Assembly: GCA_025996895.1 (NCBI GenBank)
Contig: BNTW01000092.1
Span: forward strand, 1 to 10,921
Source of the DNA: Bacteroidia bacterium
GTDB taxonomy: Bacteria > Bacteroidota > Bacteroidia > Bacteroidales > Azobacteroidaceae
Length of the DNA: 10,921 nt
Direction: 5' to 3'
Shown: positions 1 through 7,430 of the stretch, one piece after another
Position numbering within the stretch: the stretch's first letter is position 1
Layout of the letters: every line of letters begins with the position of its first letter
Translations under genes and position numbers: made by a program
Notes under the pieces: model-generated
The model's database searches: none
Seen by the model: only the letters and a program-made list of their open reading frames with translations
Told to the model about the DNA's origin: nothing

Positions 1-1074
1 CACGGCGGTAATAGTGAGTGTGTTGGGATAGGAACTGGGGGTATTTTCCCAACGGGGCATTTCCACTACTGCGCCAAAATCTTCCCAACCGGGGGCGACT
101 TCGTATAGTTGTTTTGTGCCTTTGGGAACTATAAGGGTTGAATGACTCAAGTCTCTGCTATGAAAAGTCCAGCCTGTAATTTCCTGAGGTATCGCACTCC
201 AATTCAAAAACGATTTTATATCGCACAAAGCAAAGGTTCCTCCTCCAATTGTTACAAGACTTTGCGGAACAGTAATTTGATTGAGTTGTGCTGCATAAAA
301 ACAATCTCCACCTAACGACTGAGTTCCCTCAGGAAAAGTAATATGTGATAGATTGGGGCAGCCATGAAATCCCCCACTCCATATTTCTTTTAAACTATTT
401 GGCAAAATTACGGATGGTATTAAACTCCCTTCAAAGCAAAATTCTTCTATTGTTATGATTCCATCAGGAACATGAAAAGGCGTGGTTCTTCCTCCCGGAT
501 ATGCTACCATTGAAGTCATATCTTTATTATACAAAACACCATCCACGGATTTATAAGCAATATGTGCAGGACTTACATTAATATCCATCAAATTTGTACA
601 ATTATCGAAAGGGGTTCTGTTCCATGTACCCACAAAAACAGCATTGTCAGGAACAGTCACAGTTGTCAATTTTGCGCAACCGCGAAATGCAGAGCCGCCT
701 ATTTCAATCAAGTTGTTATTTAAAAAGTCAACTACAAGATTATAACAATCCATAAAAGCACCGGAACCTATCTTTACAAGTGTAGTTGGAACAGTAACGG
801 TTGTAAGATTTGAACTGCCGGCAAAAACAGAATATTCTATTGAAGTAATACCTTCTTCAATTACTATTGTTTTTATAACGGAATTATCGCTCCAAGGTCG
901 ATTGCTATCATTTCCAAAATCCGGAATTGCCCCCGTTCCACTAATAGTCAGCGTACTATCCACAAGTTCCCAATGCAGCGCATTGTTCTCTCCAAAGTCG
1001 CCACTCGTCTGCGCATTTGCACCCATCATACTCAGCCACATCATGGCTGCAAAAAATAAGAAAGTTCTTTTCAT
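1..1074 (-). CDS. BspA-like leucine-rich-repeat surface protein, 3' end cut off by window edge
   Basis: The minus strand is open for 358 codons from the ATG at 1072-1074 to the window edge, with no stop, so the gene is partial at its C-terminus. Residues 1-21 form a signal peptide (MKRTFLFFAAMMWLSMMGANA, cleavage probably before QT). Residues 33-65 resemble the N-terminal cap of BspA-type proteins (LTISGTGAIPDF, then PWSDN). From about 66 to 285 come irregular repeats of about 22 residues with the LRR_5 pattern (IxxIxVPxxLxxIGxxAFxxCxxL), e.g. TTVTVPTTLVKIGSGAFMDC. SVDGVLYNKDMTSMVAYPGG (176-195) is a typical BspA-family interruption, and STLIVPKGTKQLYEVAPGW (312-330) a typical end cap. Such proteins are secreted or surface-anchored and bind host or environmental ligands; the ligand here is unknown. 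What follows the cap (another module, possibly a sorting domain) is out of view. The gene is visibly more AT-rich than the pyr genes. It sits 53 bases after the barrel gene with no clear promoter of its own, so co-transcription is possible but unproven. Confidence 0.9.
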   Translation of the reverse strand, partial: MKRTFLFFAAMMWLSMMGANAQTSGDFGENNALHWELVDSTLTISGTGAIPDFGNDSNRPWSDNSVIKTIVIEEGITSIEYSVFAGSSNLTTVTVPTTLVKIGSGAFMDCYNLVVDFLNNNLIEIGGSAFRGCAKLTTVTVPDNAVFVGTWNRTPFDNCTNLMDINVSPAHIAYKSVDGVLYNKDMTSMVAYPGGRTTPFHVPDGIITIEEFCFEGSLIPSVILPNSLKEIWSGGFHGCPNLSHITFPEGTQSLGGDCFYAAQLNQITVPQSLVTIGGGTFALCDIKSFLNWSAIPQEITGWTFHSRDLSHSTLIVPKGTKQLYEVAPGWEDFGAVVEMPRWENTPSSYPNTLTITAV

Positions 1075-1127
1075 ACGAATTTATTTTTAAAATGTTTATA
1101 AAATTGCCTTTTCCCGTGCTATGAATT

Positions 1128-1802
1128 TCAAAACATAAAGCCGCAGGAAAAGCCGACTAAATTTTCGGTTTTGCGAATAATGATGCCGTCCAGGATTTCC
1201 GGCCGGTTGGGCATGTCCTCAAAATCGATGTCGGTGTTGAAAAAGTTTATTTTGTATCGAACATCGAAGTGCATGCGGGCAATGTTGATGGAAAATCCGA
1301 CCATCCCGTAAAGATAAGAATACATGATGTTGTCCGGCAAACTTAATTCGGGCGAAAGCCGGTATTCGTTTTTGTAATTGAAATAAAAAGCAGGACCGGC
1401 AATGAGATTTAGAATGAAAGGGCCGTTTTGTACAATATTGTATCCTAACAGTCCATTAAGAACGACATTTTGAGATTGGTGGGAAATCTCTACTTTTTGT
1501 TCCGATAGCGTAGTAAAGAAAAGTCCCTGTTTGGACAAACTCCATTCAATTCCGGGCTGCACGAAAAAACGTTTCAAATTGATACGGGTAAAAGTATTGA
1601 CATAAAAGCCCGAACGGTTTTTGTAAGAAACTTTGGATAATTCGGTTTCTTCCGAAAAAACTTCATAGTGATTCATTGACATGGCTTCCAAGCCCACTTT
1701 GACGCCCCAATTAAAGACGCGCGGTTTGTAGCGATTGGGTCGTTGAGCAAAACCGTTGAGCGTTACCGCCAGCAATATCAGAAAAAAAAGATTTTTTTTC
1801 AT
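1128..1802 (-). CDS. PorT-like outer-membrane beta-barrel protein (function unknown)
   Basis: A 224-residue protein starting at the ATG at 1800-1802. I prefer this to the in-frame start at 1826 because it begins a clean signal peptide ([20 protein letters not shown]) and makes an ATGA overlap with the stop of the upstream flavin reductase gene. The mature part has alternating aromatic/hydrophobic strands (GFYVNTFTRINL, FFVQPGIEWSL, FILNLIAGPAFYF, HFDVRYKINFF), a final strand NLVGFSCGFMF and a C-terminal Phe. This is the pattern of small outer-membrane barrels of the PorT/OMP_b-brl_2 type common in Bacteroidota. It is expected to be inserted in the outer membrane by BAM; substrate or partner is unknown. 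PorT itself belongs to type IX secretion, but I do not claim orthology: the family is large and nothing else here belongs to that system. Translational coupling to a cytoplasmic flavin reductase in a pyrimidine operon is unexpected. Confidence 0.8.
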   Translation of the reverse strand: MKKNLFFLILLAVTLNGFAQRPNRYKPRVFNWGVKVGLEAMSMNHYEVFSEETELSKVSYKNRSGFYVNTFTRINLKRFFVQPGIEWSLSKQGLFFTTLSEQKVEISHQSQNVVLNGLLGYNIVQNGPFILNLIAGPAFYFNYKNEYRLSPELSLPDNIMYSYLYGMVGFSINIARMHFDVRYKINFFNTDIDFEDMPNRPEILDGIIIRKTENLVGFSCGFMF

Positions 1803-2368
1803 TTTGTCTTTCGTTGAACACTCCAACCGTATTTACCGATAAATTCGCCTAAACCGTAATATTTTCCGTGAGAATAAGTCAAAGGCTTCGCTTTTTCGAG
1901 GTCGAACGCGCCGGTTTTTTCATTAATATATTGTTCATCGGCCAAAATATTCACGACTTCGGCAATAAACATATCGTGCGTGCCCAACGGGATAATTTCT
2001 TTCACCCGGCATTCGATACACAAGGGCGATTCCTTGATATAAGGTGCTTTGACCACGTGGGATTTTCCCAAAGTCAAATTCATTTCTTTGAATTTGTTGA
2101 AATTTTTTCCGGAACGAACACCGCACCAGTCCGTTGCATAAGCCATTTTTTCGGTGGTGAGGTTGATAACAAACTCCCTGTTTTTCTTCAAGATAGGATA
2201 AGAATGCCGTTCGGGACGTACGGAAATGTAGCACATAGCCGGGTCGGAACAAATCGTGCCTGTCCAGGCGATAGTCAAAACATTGTACTCGCTTTCGTCA
2301 TTGCCCACCGTTACTAACACGGCCGGCACAGGATAAACCAACGTTCCCGGTTTCCAATTTTGTTTCAT
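1799..2368 (-). CDS. Flavin reductase family protein (flavoredoxin-like, FMN-binding split barrel)
   Basis: A 189-residue cytoplasmic protein. I place the start at the ATG at 2366-2368 ([20 protein letters not shown]), not at the longer in-frame start at 2416, because MKQNW matches the usual N-terminus of the family and the ATG overlaps the TGA of pyrI (ATGA). Family features seen: VPAVLVTVG near residue 15, [22 protein letters not shown] (about 29-50), [17 protein letters not shown] (about 54-70), then [10 protein letters not shown] (about 134-143) and HGKYYGLGE near the C-terminus. Relatives bind FMN non-covalently and reduce flavin or serve as electron carriers; the physiological partner here cannot be read from sequence. 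It is the third gene of the pyrBI operon, an arrangement I associate with Bacteroides relatives, and its own TGA overlaps the ATG of the barrel gene. A role in pyrimidine metabolism is not established. Confidence 0.88.
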   Translation of the reverse strand: MKQNWKPGTLVYPVPAVLVTVGNDESEYNVLTIAWTGTICSDPAMCYISVRPERHSYPILKKNREFVINLTTEKMAYATDWCGVRSGKNFNKFKEMNLTLGKSHVVKAPYIKESPLCIECRVKEIIPLGTHDMFIAEVVNILADEQYINEKTGAFDLEKAKPLTYSHGKYYGLGEFIGKYGWSVQRKTK

Positions 2369-2823
2369 AACAACACGATATCTTCTTTTTTTGTTTGCAT
2401 TTCGCAATAATGGCATTTCAACGTAACCGCTTCTTTATCAATTATTTTGAAATTTGATTTTATCGGCTCACAGTTGGAAATACACTTGGGGTTGTTGCAT
2501 TTGACCAAGCCCAGCAGTTCGTCGGGAAGATGGACGAGTTTTTTTTCCACTACTTCGTAATCGCGAATAATATTGAGCTTGACCGACGGCGCAATCAGCG
2601 AAATGCGGTTGATTTCGTCTTCTTCAAAAAACTTGTCCGCAATTTTCAAAATGCCTTTTTTCCCCATTTTCTTGCTGTCAAGACCGTATCCGATAGTAAC
2701 TTGCGTTTGCAAATTTTGTATTTCCAATAGCGACACAACCTTGAAAACCTGGTCGGAAGGAATGTGATCGATGACCGTTCCGTTTTCCAACGCTGCTACG
2801 TGCAATTCTTTTTTCTTTTCCAT
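2365..2823 (-). CDS. pyrI: Aspartate carbamoyltransferase regulatory chain
   Basis: A 152-residue PyrI, matching the usual length of about 150. It does not catalyse: it binds nucleotide effectors (ATP, CTP, UTP) and assembles with PyrB trimers into the allosteric holoenzyme of enteric type. The N-terminal allosteric domain (about 1-100) contains [18 protein letters not shown] and the family block [15 protein letters not shown] (51-65). The C-terminal zinc domain has Cys109-x4-Cys114 and Cys137-x2-Cys140, the expected four ligands, in [11 protein letters not shown] and KCHYC; Cys118 is an extra cysteine. It begins three bases after the pyrB stop and ends in a TGA overlapping the flavin reductase ATG, so the three genes form a tight operon. 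Nothing looks damaged. Confidence 0.97.
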   Translation of the reverse strand: MEKKKELHVAALENGTVIDHIPSDQVFKVVSLLEIQNLQTQVTIGYGLDSKKMGKKGILKIADKFFEEDEINRISLIAPSVKLNIIRDYEVVEKKLVHLPDELLGLVKCNNPKCISNCEPIKSNFKIIDKEAVTLKCHYCEMQTKKEDIVLL

Positions 2824-2826
2824 ATC

Positions 2827-3738
2827 TTAATTGATATTTAAAACGTGGCAAATAATGGCCTGCCGGGCATATACGCCGTTTTTGGCTTGCTCAAAATAAT
2901 ATGCTTTCGGATTATCATCTACATCGTAAGCAATTTCATTCACCCGGGGAAGCGGGTGCAAAATGCGTAAATTTTCCTTGCTGTCGTCCAACATCTTGTT
3001 GTTCAGCACATACACATTTTTCACTTTTTCGTATTCCATCAAATCCGTAAAACGTTCGCGTTGCACACGTGTCATATACAAAATATCCGACTGATTAATT
3101 ACTTCGGGCGAAAAATCGGTGTGCTCTCGATAGCGGATACCGTTTTTGTCCATAAACTGCTTGTAGATGTCGGGCAATCGTAGTTCCTCGGGAGCGACAA
3201 AGCAAAAGGTGGGATTAAAATGTGACATGCCGGTAAGCAGCGAATGTACGGTGCGTCCGTATTTCAGGTCGCCGACCATCGTAATCGTCAAATTGTTTAA
3301 CCGTCCCTGCGTTTTATAGATGGAATACATATCGAGCAGTGTCTGCGAAGGGTGCTGATTGGCACCGTCGCCGGCGTTGATAACCGGCATATTCGTAACT
3401 TCGGACGCATAGCGGGCAGCCCCTTCCAAATAGTGCCGCATAATGATTACATCGGCGTAGTTGCTCACCATTTTAATCGTGTCCTTCAGCGTTTCCCCTT
3501 TCGACGAACTCGTTGTAGCGGCGTCGCTGAAGCCGATAACTTTTCCGTTCAGGCGATTGACAGCCGTTTCAAAACTCAATCGCGTGCGCGTGGAAGGTTC
3601 AAAAAAAAGGGTGGCACAAACCTTTCCCTCCAACAATTTCTGATTCGGATGCTGTTCAAAGAACTCTGCCTTCCGAATTAAATGCAAGATGTCTTCCTTC
3701 GAGCAATCGGCAATCGATACGAAACTTTTCTTTTCCAT
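2827..3738 (-). CDS. pyrB: Aspartate carbamoyltransferase catalytic chain
   Basis: A 303-residue enzyme of normal length. It joins carbamoyl phosphate and L-aspartate to N-carbamoyl-L-aspartate, the committed step of de novo pyrimidine synthesis, in the cytoplasm. Signatures seen: [13 protein letters not shown] (45-57, carbamoyl-phosphate site), SSSKGET (77-83, the loop supplying Ser and Lys to the neighbouring subunit's active site), MRH (100-102), HPSQ (129-132), [11 protein letters not shown] (156-166), [10 protein letters not shown] (221-230, aspartate-site arginines) and HPLPR (261-265). The ATG at 3736-3738 gives [12 protein letters not shown]. It is the first gene of the minus-strand operon with pyrI three bases downstream, and lies just behind a TATATTTG -7 box (3760-3767). 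The leader would be only about 17 nucleotides, leaving no room for an enteric-style UTP attenuator, so control probably acts through the holoenzyme or at the promoter. Confidence 0.98.
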   Translation of the reverse strand: MEKKSFVSIADCSKEDILHLIRKAEFFEQHPNQKLLEGKVCATLFFEPSTRTRLSFETAVNRLNGKVIGFSDAATTSSSKGETLKDTIKMVSNYADVIIMRHYLEGAARYASEVTNMPVINAGDGANQHPSQTLLDMYSIYKTQGRLNNLTITMVGDLKYGRTVHSLLTGMSHFNPTFCFVAPEELRLPDIYKQFMDKNGIRYREHTDFSPEVINQSDILYMTRVQRERFTDLMEYEKVKNVYVLNNKMLDDSKENLRILHPLPRVNEIAYDVDDNPKAYYFEQAKNGVYARQAIICHVLNIN

Positions 3739-3759
3739 CTATATTGTTAGTTTTGACAA

Positions 3760-3767
3760 CAAATATA
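3760..3767 (-). promoter_or_regulatory. -7 box of the pyrB operon promoter
   Basis: Read on the minus strand this is TATATTTG, an exact match to the Bacteroidota -7 consensus TAnnTTTG, 21 bases upstream of the pyrB ATG, with transcription expected to start near 3755. The -33 element is not clean: the best candidate is TTTC at 3789-3792 with a 21-base spacer. Confidence 0.65.
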
Positions 3768-3799
3768 GGAAAAATTTAGGAAATCATAGAAAAAACAAT

Positions 3800-3807
3800 T
3801 ATTTTAG
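3800..3807 (+). promoter_or_regulatory. Possible -7 box for the sialate O-acetylesterase gene
   Basis: TATTTTAG differs from TAnnTTTG at one position and lies 16 bases before the ATG at 3824. The only -33 candidate is TTTA at 3775-3778 with a 21-base spacer. Position and leader length resemble the other promoters here, but the match is weak. Confidence 0.3.
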
Positions 3808-3823
3808 CGCAAAAATATAACGT

Positions 3824-5776
3824 ATGAATAAGAATATATTTAAAAACCTACTGATAATCGGACTGTTAGCTTGTCCGTTTTTTTCTAATTTTGCCGATGT
3901 CCGTTTACCTAAATTGGTGAGCGACGGGATGGTGATGCAACGAAATCAACCGTTGAAAATTTGGGGTTGGGCATCTCCCAACGAAAAAATCTCGCTTTCA
4001 TTCAAAGATAAGGCTTATCAAACCGTTGCTGATAAACAAGGAAGTTGGCAGATTGTTTTGGGCGAATTTGAAGCAGGCGGGCCTTATGAATTGCTTATAA
4101 ATGCAGATAATCATTTGACTGTTAAGGATATATGGATTGGAGATGTTTGGATTTGTTCCGGACAATCGAATATGGAACTGCCGATGGAACGGGTTTCGCC
4201 GGTTTATGAAACCGAAATTGCTTCGGCTGATTATCCACTTATTCGTTATTTCGATGTTCCGCAAACCTACAATTTCAAAACACCGCAAACCGATTTTGCT
4301 TACGGTCAGTGGGTTAGTGCTAATCCGCAGACGGTTTTGAAATTTTCGGCAGCGGCTTATTTTTTTGCGAAAGAACTGTATGAACGCTACCAAATTCCTA
4401 TCGGATTGATTAATATTTCACTGGGCGGCTCGCCGGCTGAGGCTTGGATTAGCGAAGATTCTATCCGGCAATTTCCTGCGTATTATCAGGAAGCACAGCG
4501 GTTTAAGGATGATAATCTGATACAGCAGATACAAACGGCAGACAACCGTAGGATAGGGGAGTGGTATGCTGATTTGGATGCCAAAGACGCCGGTTTTCAT
4601 TCCGGCAAACGGTGGTCGGCCGAAGAGTTGGACGATTCCGCTTGGGCACTGATGGATTTGCCGGGTTATTGGGCGAAGGACGAAAAGGATCAGCCGGTAA
4701 ACGGTGTAATGTGGTTTCGGAAAAAAGTCGAAGTGCCGGCTTCGTTTATCAACCGGCCGGTTAAATTGATTTTAGGCTGTATTGTCGATGCTGATTCCGT
4801 TTTTATTAATGGAAAATTTGTCGGGACAACTTCCTATCAATATCCGCCCCGACGCTATTCCGTTCCGGCGGGCGTTTTGCACGAAGGCGAAAATACGGTA
4901 GCGATACGTGTTGTCAGCAATGCTGGGCAGGGTGGTTTTGTGGAAGATAAGCCGTATCAACTTGTGGTGGGTGACCGGACAATTGATTTGCGCGGTGATT
5001 GGAAATATAAGTTAGGGGCGCGGAAAGATTTTTTGGAAGGCGAAACATTTATCCGCTGGAAGCCGGTCGGATTGTATAATGCCATGCTCGCGCCATTATT
5101 CACCTATCCGATTAAGGGCGTTATTTGGTATCAGGGCGAGTCCAATGCTTCGGGACGCGCGATTGAATACCGGAATTTGTTTGCTACGCTTATTCGCGAT
5201 TGGCGTGCGCGATGGAAACAGGGTGATTTCCCGTTTCTGTTTGTTCAGTTGGCGAATTTCATGCGTTCGTATCCGCAGCCGGCTGAAAGCGATTGGGCGA
5301 CTTTGCGCGAAAGCCAGCTGAAAACTTTGGCACTTCCGAATACAGGTATGGCCGTTACGATTGACATCGGCGAGTGGAACGACATACATCCTTTAAATAA
5401 AAAAGAGGTTGGAAAACGCTTGGCGTTGAATGCTGAAAAATGGGCATACGGCGAAAATTCGGTTGTTTATTCCGGGCCGGTTTATCAATCCATGCAGATT
5501 GACGGCAATAAAATCGTTTTGACTTTCTCCCAAACCGGAAGCGGATTGACGGCAAAAGGCGGTAAATTAGGTGCTTTTGCGATTGCCGGAAAAGATAAGC
5601 AGTTTGTTTGGGCAAACGCCGAAATTAAAGACAATCAAGTGATTGTTTGGAGTGACGAAGTCCCTGATCCGGTGGCTGTGCGCTATGCGTGGGCAGATAA
5701 TCCCGAAAATGCAAATCTATATAATCAAGAGGGTTTGCCCGCTTCTCCGTTCCGGACAGACGATTGGGGCAATTAA
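3824..5776 (+). CDS. Exported sialate O-acetylesterase-like SGNH esterase with beta-sandwich insert
   Basis: A 650-residue protein in the usual size range for this family. Relatives remove O-acetyl groups from sialic acids or from plant polysaccharides. Residues 1-24 form a signal peptide, with cleavage probably after FSNFA; a Cys at 17 (LLAC) makes a lipoprotein conceivable, but the hydrophobic stretch runs on past it. A small beta domain (25-100, KLVSDGMVMQRNQPLKIWG) precedes the catalytic block IWIGDVWICSGQSNMELPM, with nucleophile Ser115 in GQSNM. IGLINISLGGSPAEAWIS (about 193-210) and KGVIWYQGESNA (431-442) are family blocks. Residues 295-383 form a galactose-binding-like beta-sandwich inserted in the esterase (MWFRKKVEVP, DSVFINGKFVG, GENTVAIRV). 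WNDIHP (518-523) carries the likely Asp520/His522 pair. It probably acts in the periplasm or at the surface. It stands alone, with no SusC/SusD pair or glycosidase nearby, so the substrate cannot be inferred from context. The N-terminus of Asp-Val-Arg-Leu-Pro after cleavage is typical of these enzymes. Confidence 0.92.
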   Translation: MNKNIFKNLLIIGLLACPFFSNFADVRLPKLVSDGMVMQRNQPLKIWGWASPNEKISLSFKDKAYQTVADKQGSWQIVLGEFEAGGPYELLINADNHLTVKDIWIGDVWICSGQSNMELPMERVSPVYETEIASADYPLIRYFDVPQTYNFKTPQTDFAYGQWVSANPQTVLKFSAAAYFFAKELYERYQIPIGLINISLGGSPAEAWISEDSIRQFPAYYQEAQRFKDDNLIQQIQTADNRRIGEWYADLDAKDAGFHSGKRWSAEELDDSAWALMDLPGYWAKDEKDQPVNGVMWFRKKVEVPASFINRPVKLILGCIVDADSVFINGKFVGTTSYQYPPRRYSVPAGVLHEGENTVAIRVVSNAGQGGFVEDKPYQLVVGDRTIDLRGDWKYKLGARKDFLEGETFIRWKPVGLYNAMLAPLFTYPIKGVIWYQGESNASGRAIEYRNLFATLIRDWRARWKQGDFPFLFVQLANFMRSYPQPAESDWATLRESQLKTLALPNTGMAVTIDIGEWNDIHPLNKKEVGKRLALNAEKWAYGENSVVYSGPVYQSMQIDGNKIVLTFSQTGSGLTAKGGKLGAFAIAGKDKQFVWANAEIKDNQVIVWSDEVPDPVAVRYAWADNPENANLYNQEGLPASPFRTDDWGN

Positions 5777-5793
5777 TTAATTGTAAATAAGAA

Positions 5794-6855
5794 TTAGGAT
5801 TGTAAAGAAGAATCCAATAGCGTAATCGCCGCCATAGCTTCGACGACGGGAACGGCGCGTGGAAGCACGCAGGGGTCATGCCGGCCTTTCACCTGCAACA
5901 GTGTTTCGTTGCCGCGAATATCGACTGTCGGTTGTTCTCTCAATAACGTGGCGACCGGCTTGAACGCTACACGGAAATAAATGTCTTCACCGTTAGAAAT
6001 TCCGCCCTGTATGCCGCCCGAATGATTGGTACGCGTACTAATCGTTCCATCCGCGCGGCGGTAAAAAATATCATTGACTTCCGAGCCTTTTTGGTGAATG
6101 TTGTCGAAGCCCATACCGTAGTCAAATCCTTTGGCGGCATTTATACTCATCATCCCTTCGGAAAGTGCCGCACTCAATTTTCCAAAAACCGGACTGCCCA
6201 AACCTGTCGGGACACCCCGGCAAACGCAAGTAATCACGCCGCCGATGGTGTCGCCTTCGGCTTTGACCTGCCGGATACGTTCAATCATTTGACCGGCGGT
6301 TTTCAAATCCGGACAGCGGACAGGCGTTTTTTCTATATTGCTGAAATCCAGTTGAGTATAATCTTTATCTAAACGAATTGCCCCGACTTGCGATGTGTAA
6401 GCAGTAATCGTTATCCCTTTTTCTTGCAAAATCAATTTCGCCACCGCACCGGCCACCACGCGCGAAATGGTTTCACGTGCTGAAGAACGTCCGCCACCGC
6501 GATAGTCACGAAATCCGTATTTTTGCTGATAGGTAAAATCGGCGTGTGAGGGACGAAAAGCCTCTTTCAGGTTGTCGTAATCGGAAGAATGTTGATTGCT
6601 GTTGCGAACAATAAATCCGATGGGCGTTCCGGTGGTTTTTCCTTCAAAAATGCCCGATAAAAACTCCACGCGATCGGCTTCTTTACGCGAAGTCGTCAGG
6701 TCGGATTGTCCGGGCTTGCGCCGGTCTAACTCGTTCTGAATGAAGTCGAAATCCAATAAAATACCGGCGGGGCAACCGTCGATTACCCCCCCGATAGCTT
6801 CTCCGTGCGATTCACCGAAAGAAGTGAGCCGAAATACCTTACCGAACGTATTCAT
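5794..6855 (-). CDS. aroC: Chorismate synthase
   Basis: A 353-residue enzyme of normal length. It converts 5-enolpyruvylshikimate-3-phosphate to chorismate, the last shikimate-pathway step, using reduced FMN as a non-consumed cofactor, in the cytoplasm. I take the ATG at 6853-6855 ([18 protein letters not shown]); the longer in-frame start at 6924 adds an Arg-rich leader that is simply the FKBP tail read in another frame. Signatures seen: GESHG (14-18, catalytic His17), [14 protein letters not shown] (101-114, second key His), [12 protein letters not shown] (118-129), [15 protein letters not shown] (about 274-288) and [19 protein letters not shown] near the C-terminus. It starts two bases after the TGA of the FKBP gene and is the last gene of the patB-FKBP-aroC operon. 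It ends 17 bases from the stop of the convergent esterase gene. Confidence 0.98.
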   Translation of the reverse strand: MNTFGKVFRLTSFGESHGEAIGGVIDGCPAGILLDFDFIQNELDRRKPGQSDLTTSRKEADRVEFLSGIFEGKTTGTPIGFIVRNSNQHSSDYDNLKEAFRPSHADFTYQQKYGFRDYRGGGRSSARETISRVVAGAVAKLILQEKGITITAYTSQVGAIRLDKDYTQLDFSNIEKTPVRCPDLKTAGQMIERIRQVKAEGDTIGGVITCVCRGVPTGLGSPVFGKLSAALSEGMMSINAAKGFDYGMGFDNIHQKGSEVNDIFYRRADGTISTRTNHSGGIQGGISNGEDIYFRVAFKPVATLLREQPTVDIRGNETLLQVKGRHDPCVLPRAVPVVEAMAAITLLDSSLQS

Positions 6856-6857
6856 TT

Positions 6858-7418
6858 TCAGCCCTGACAACCGCAGTCGCAACCGTTTTCGTCGTTCGCC
6901 GTGTCGCAACTTTCGCAATCGCAACCGCCTTCGTGCGTCAATGCCGCAATTTCTTCCGGCGTAGCTTCGTGCACGTCAACCACTTCACCGTCGAAATGCA
7001 GGGTTTCACCTGCCAACGGGTGATTGAAATCCATCACCACGACTTCCGGTTTGATTTCCAATACCGTACCCATCAGCCGGTGGCCGCTCGCATCCATCAT
7101 CGGAATGGTTTGTTCTACAACCACGCGTTCGTTGTCGAATTTGCCGTCAATTTCAAAAATCTTTTTCGGCAGTTCCACTACGTTGGCCTCGATAAATTCG
7201 CCATAGGCTTCTTCCGGATTCAAAGAAAACGAAAATTTGTCGCCGACTTTCAGTCCTGCAATATTCTTTTCAAACGCTTCGAGCATCATTCCCATGCCGA
7301 ACATAAACGTCAGCGGGTGCTCTTTGGTCGCTTTTTCCATCAATTCTTTTTGACCGTTTTCGTCGTCAACCGTCAAATCGTATGTCAGGGATACAATTTT
7401 GTCTTCAGAAATTTTCAT
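6858..7418 (-). CDS. SlyD-like FKBP-type peptidyl-prolyl isomerase with cysteine-rich tail
   Basis: A 186-residue cytoplasmic protein with the SlyD layout. An FKBP domain is split around an insert-in-flap chaperone domain (about 75-120), and the FKBP part closes with [18 protein letters not shown] (130-147), a hallmark of the family. It catalyses cis/trans isomerisation of prolyl bonds and has holdase activity in relatives. [20 protein letters not shown] (45-64) and PEEAYGE (68-74) are also family blocks. The last 25 residues form a metal-binding type tail: CDCESC at 166-171 and CDCGC at 180-184, six cysteines in all, where E. coli SlyD has a His-rich tail used in nickel handling. Cysteine-rich tails occur in Bacteroidota relatives, but the metal is unknown. 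The ATG at 7416-7418 lies 12 bases after the stop of the PatB-like gene, and the stop lies two bases before aroC. Confidence 0.92.
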   Translation of the reverse strand: MKISEDKIVSLTYDLTVDDENGQKELMEKATKEHPLTFMFGMGMMLEAFEKNIAGLKVGDKFSFSLNPEEAYGEFIEANVVELPKKIFEIDGKFDNERVVVEQTIPMMDASGHRLMGTVLEIKPEVVVMDFNHPLAGETLHFDGEVVDVHEATPEEIAALTHEGGCDCESCDTANDENGCDCGCQG

Positions 7419-7430
7419 GATTGATATGTT

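Noticed and set aside
902..1090. Plus-strand open frame of 62 codons
   Set aside because: It lies antisense to the LRR gene, which has a signal peptide and clear repeat pattern; the plus frame has no family features.
1868..2317. Plus-strand open frame of 149 codons
   Set aside because: It is antisense to the flavin reductase gene, whose protein has clear family blocks.
3824..3900. Lipoprotein signal at Cys17 of the esterase
   Set aside because: LLAC is a poor lipobox and the hydrophobic stretch continues to FSNFA, so an ordinary signal peptide is more likely; not excluded.
1799..6855. Idea that the flavin reductase supplies reduced FMN to chorismate synthase
   Set aside because: AroC needs reduced FMN, but the two genes lie in different operons and nothing in the sequence links them.
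6856..6924. Longer aroC start with an Arg-rich leader
   Set aside because: This is the cysteine-rich FKBP tail in another frame; [18 protein letters not shown] is the normal AroC N-terminus.
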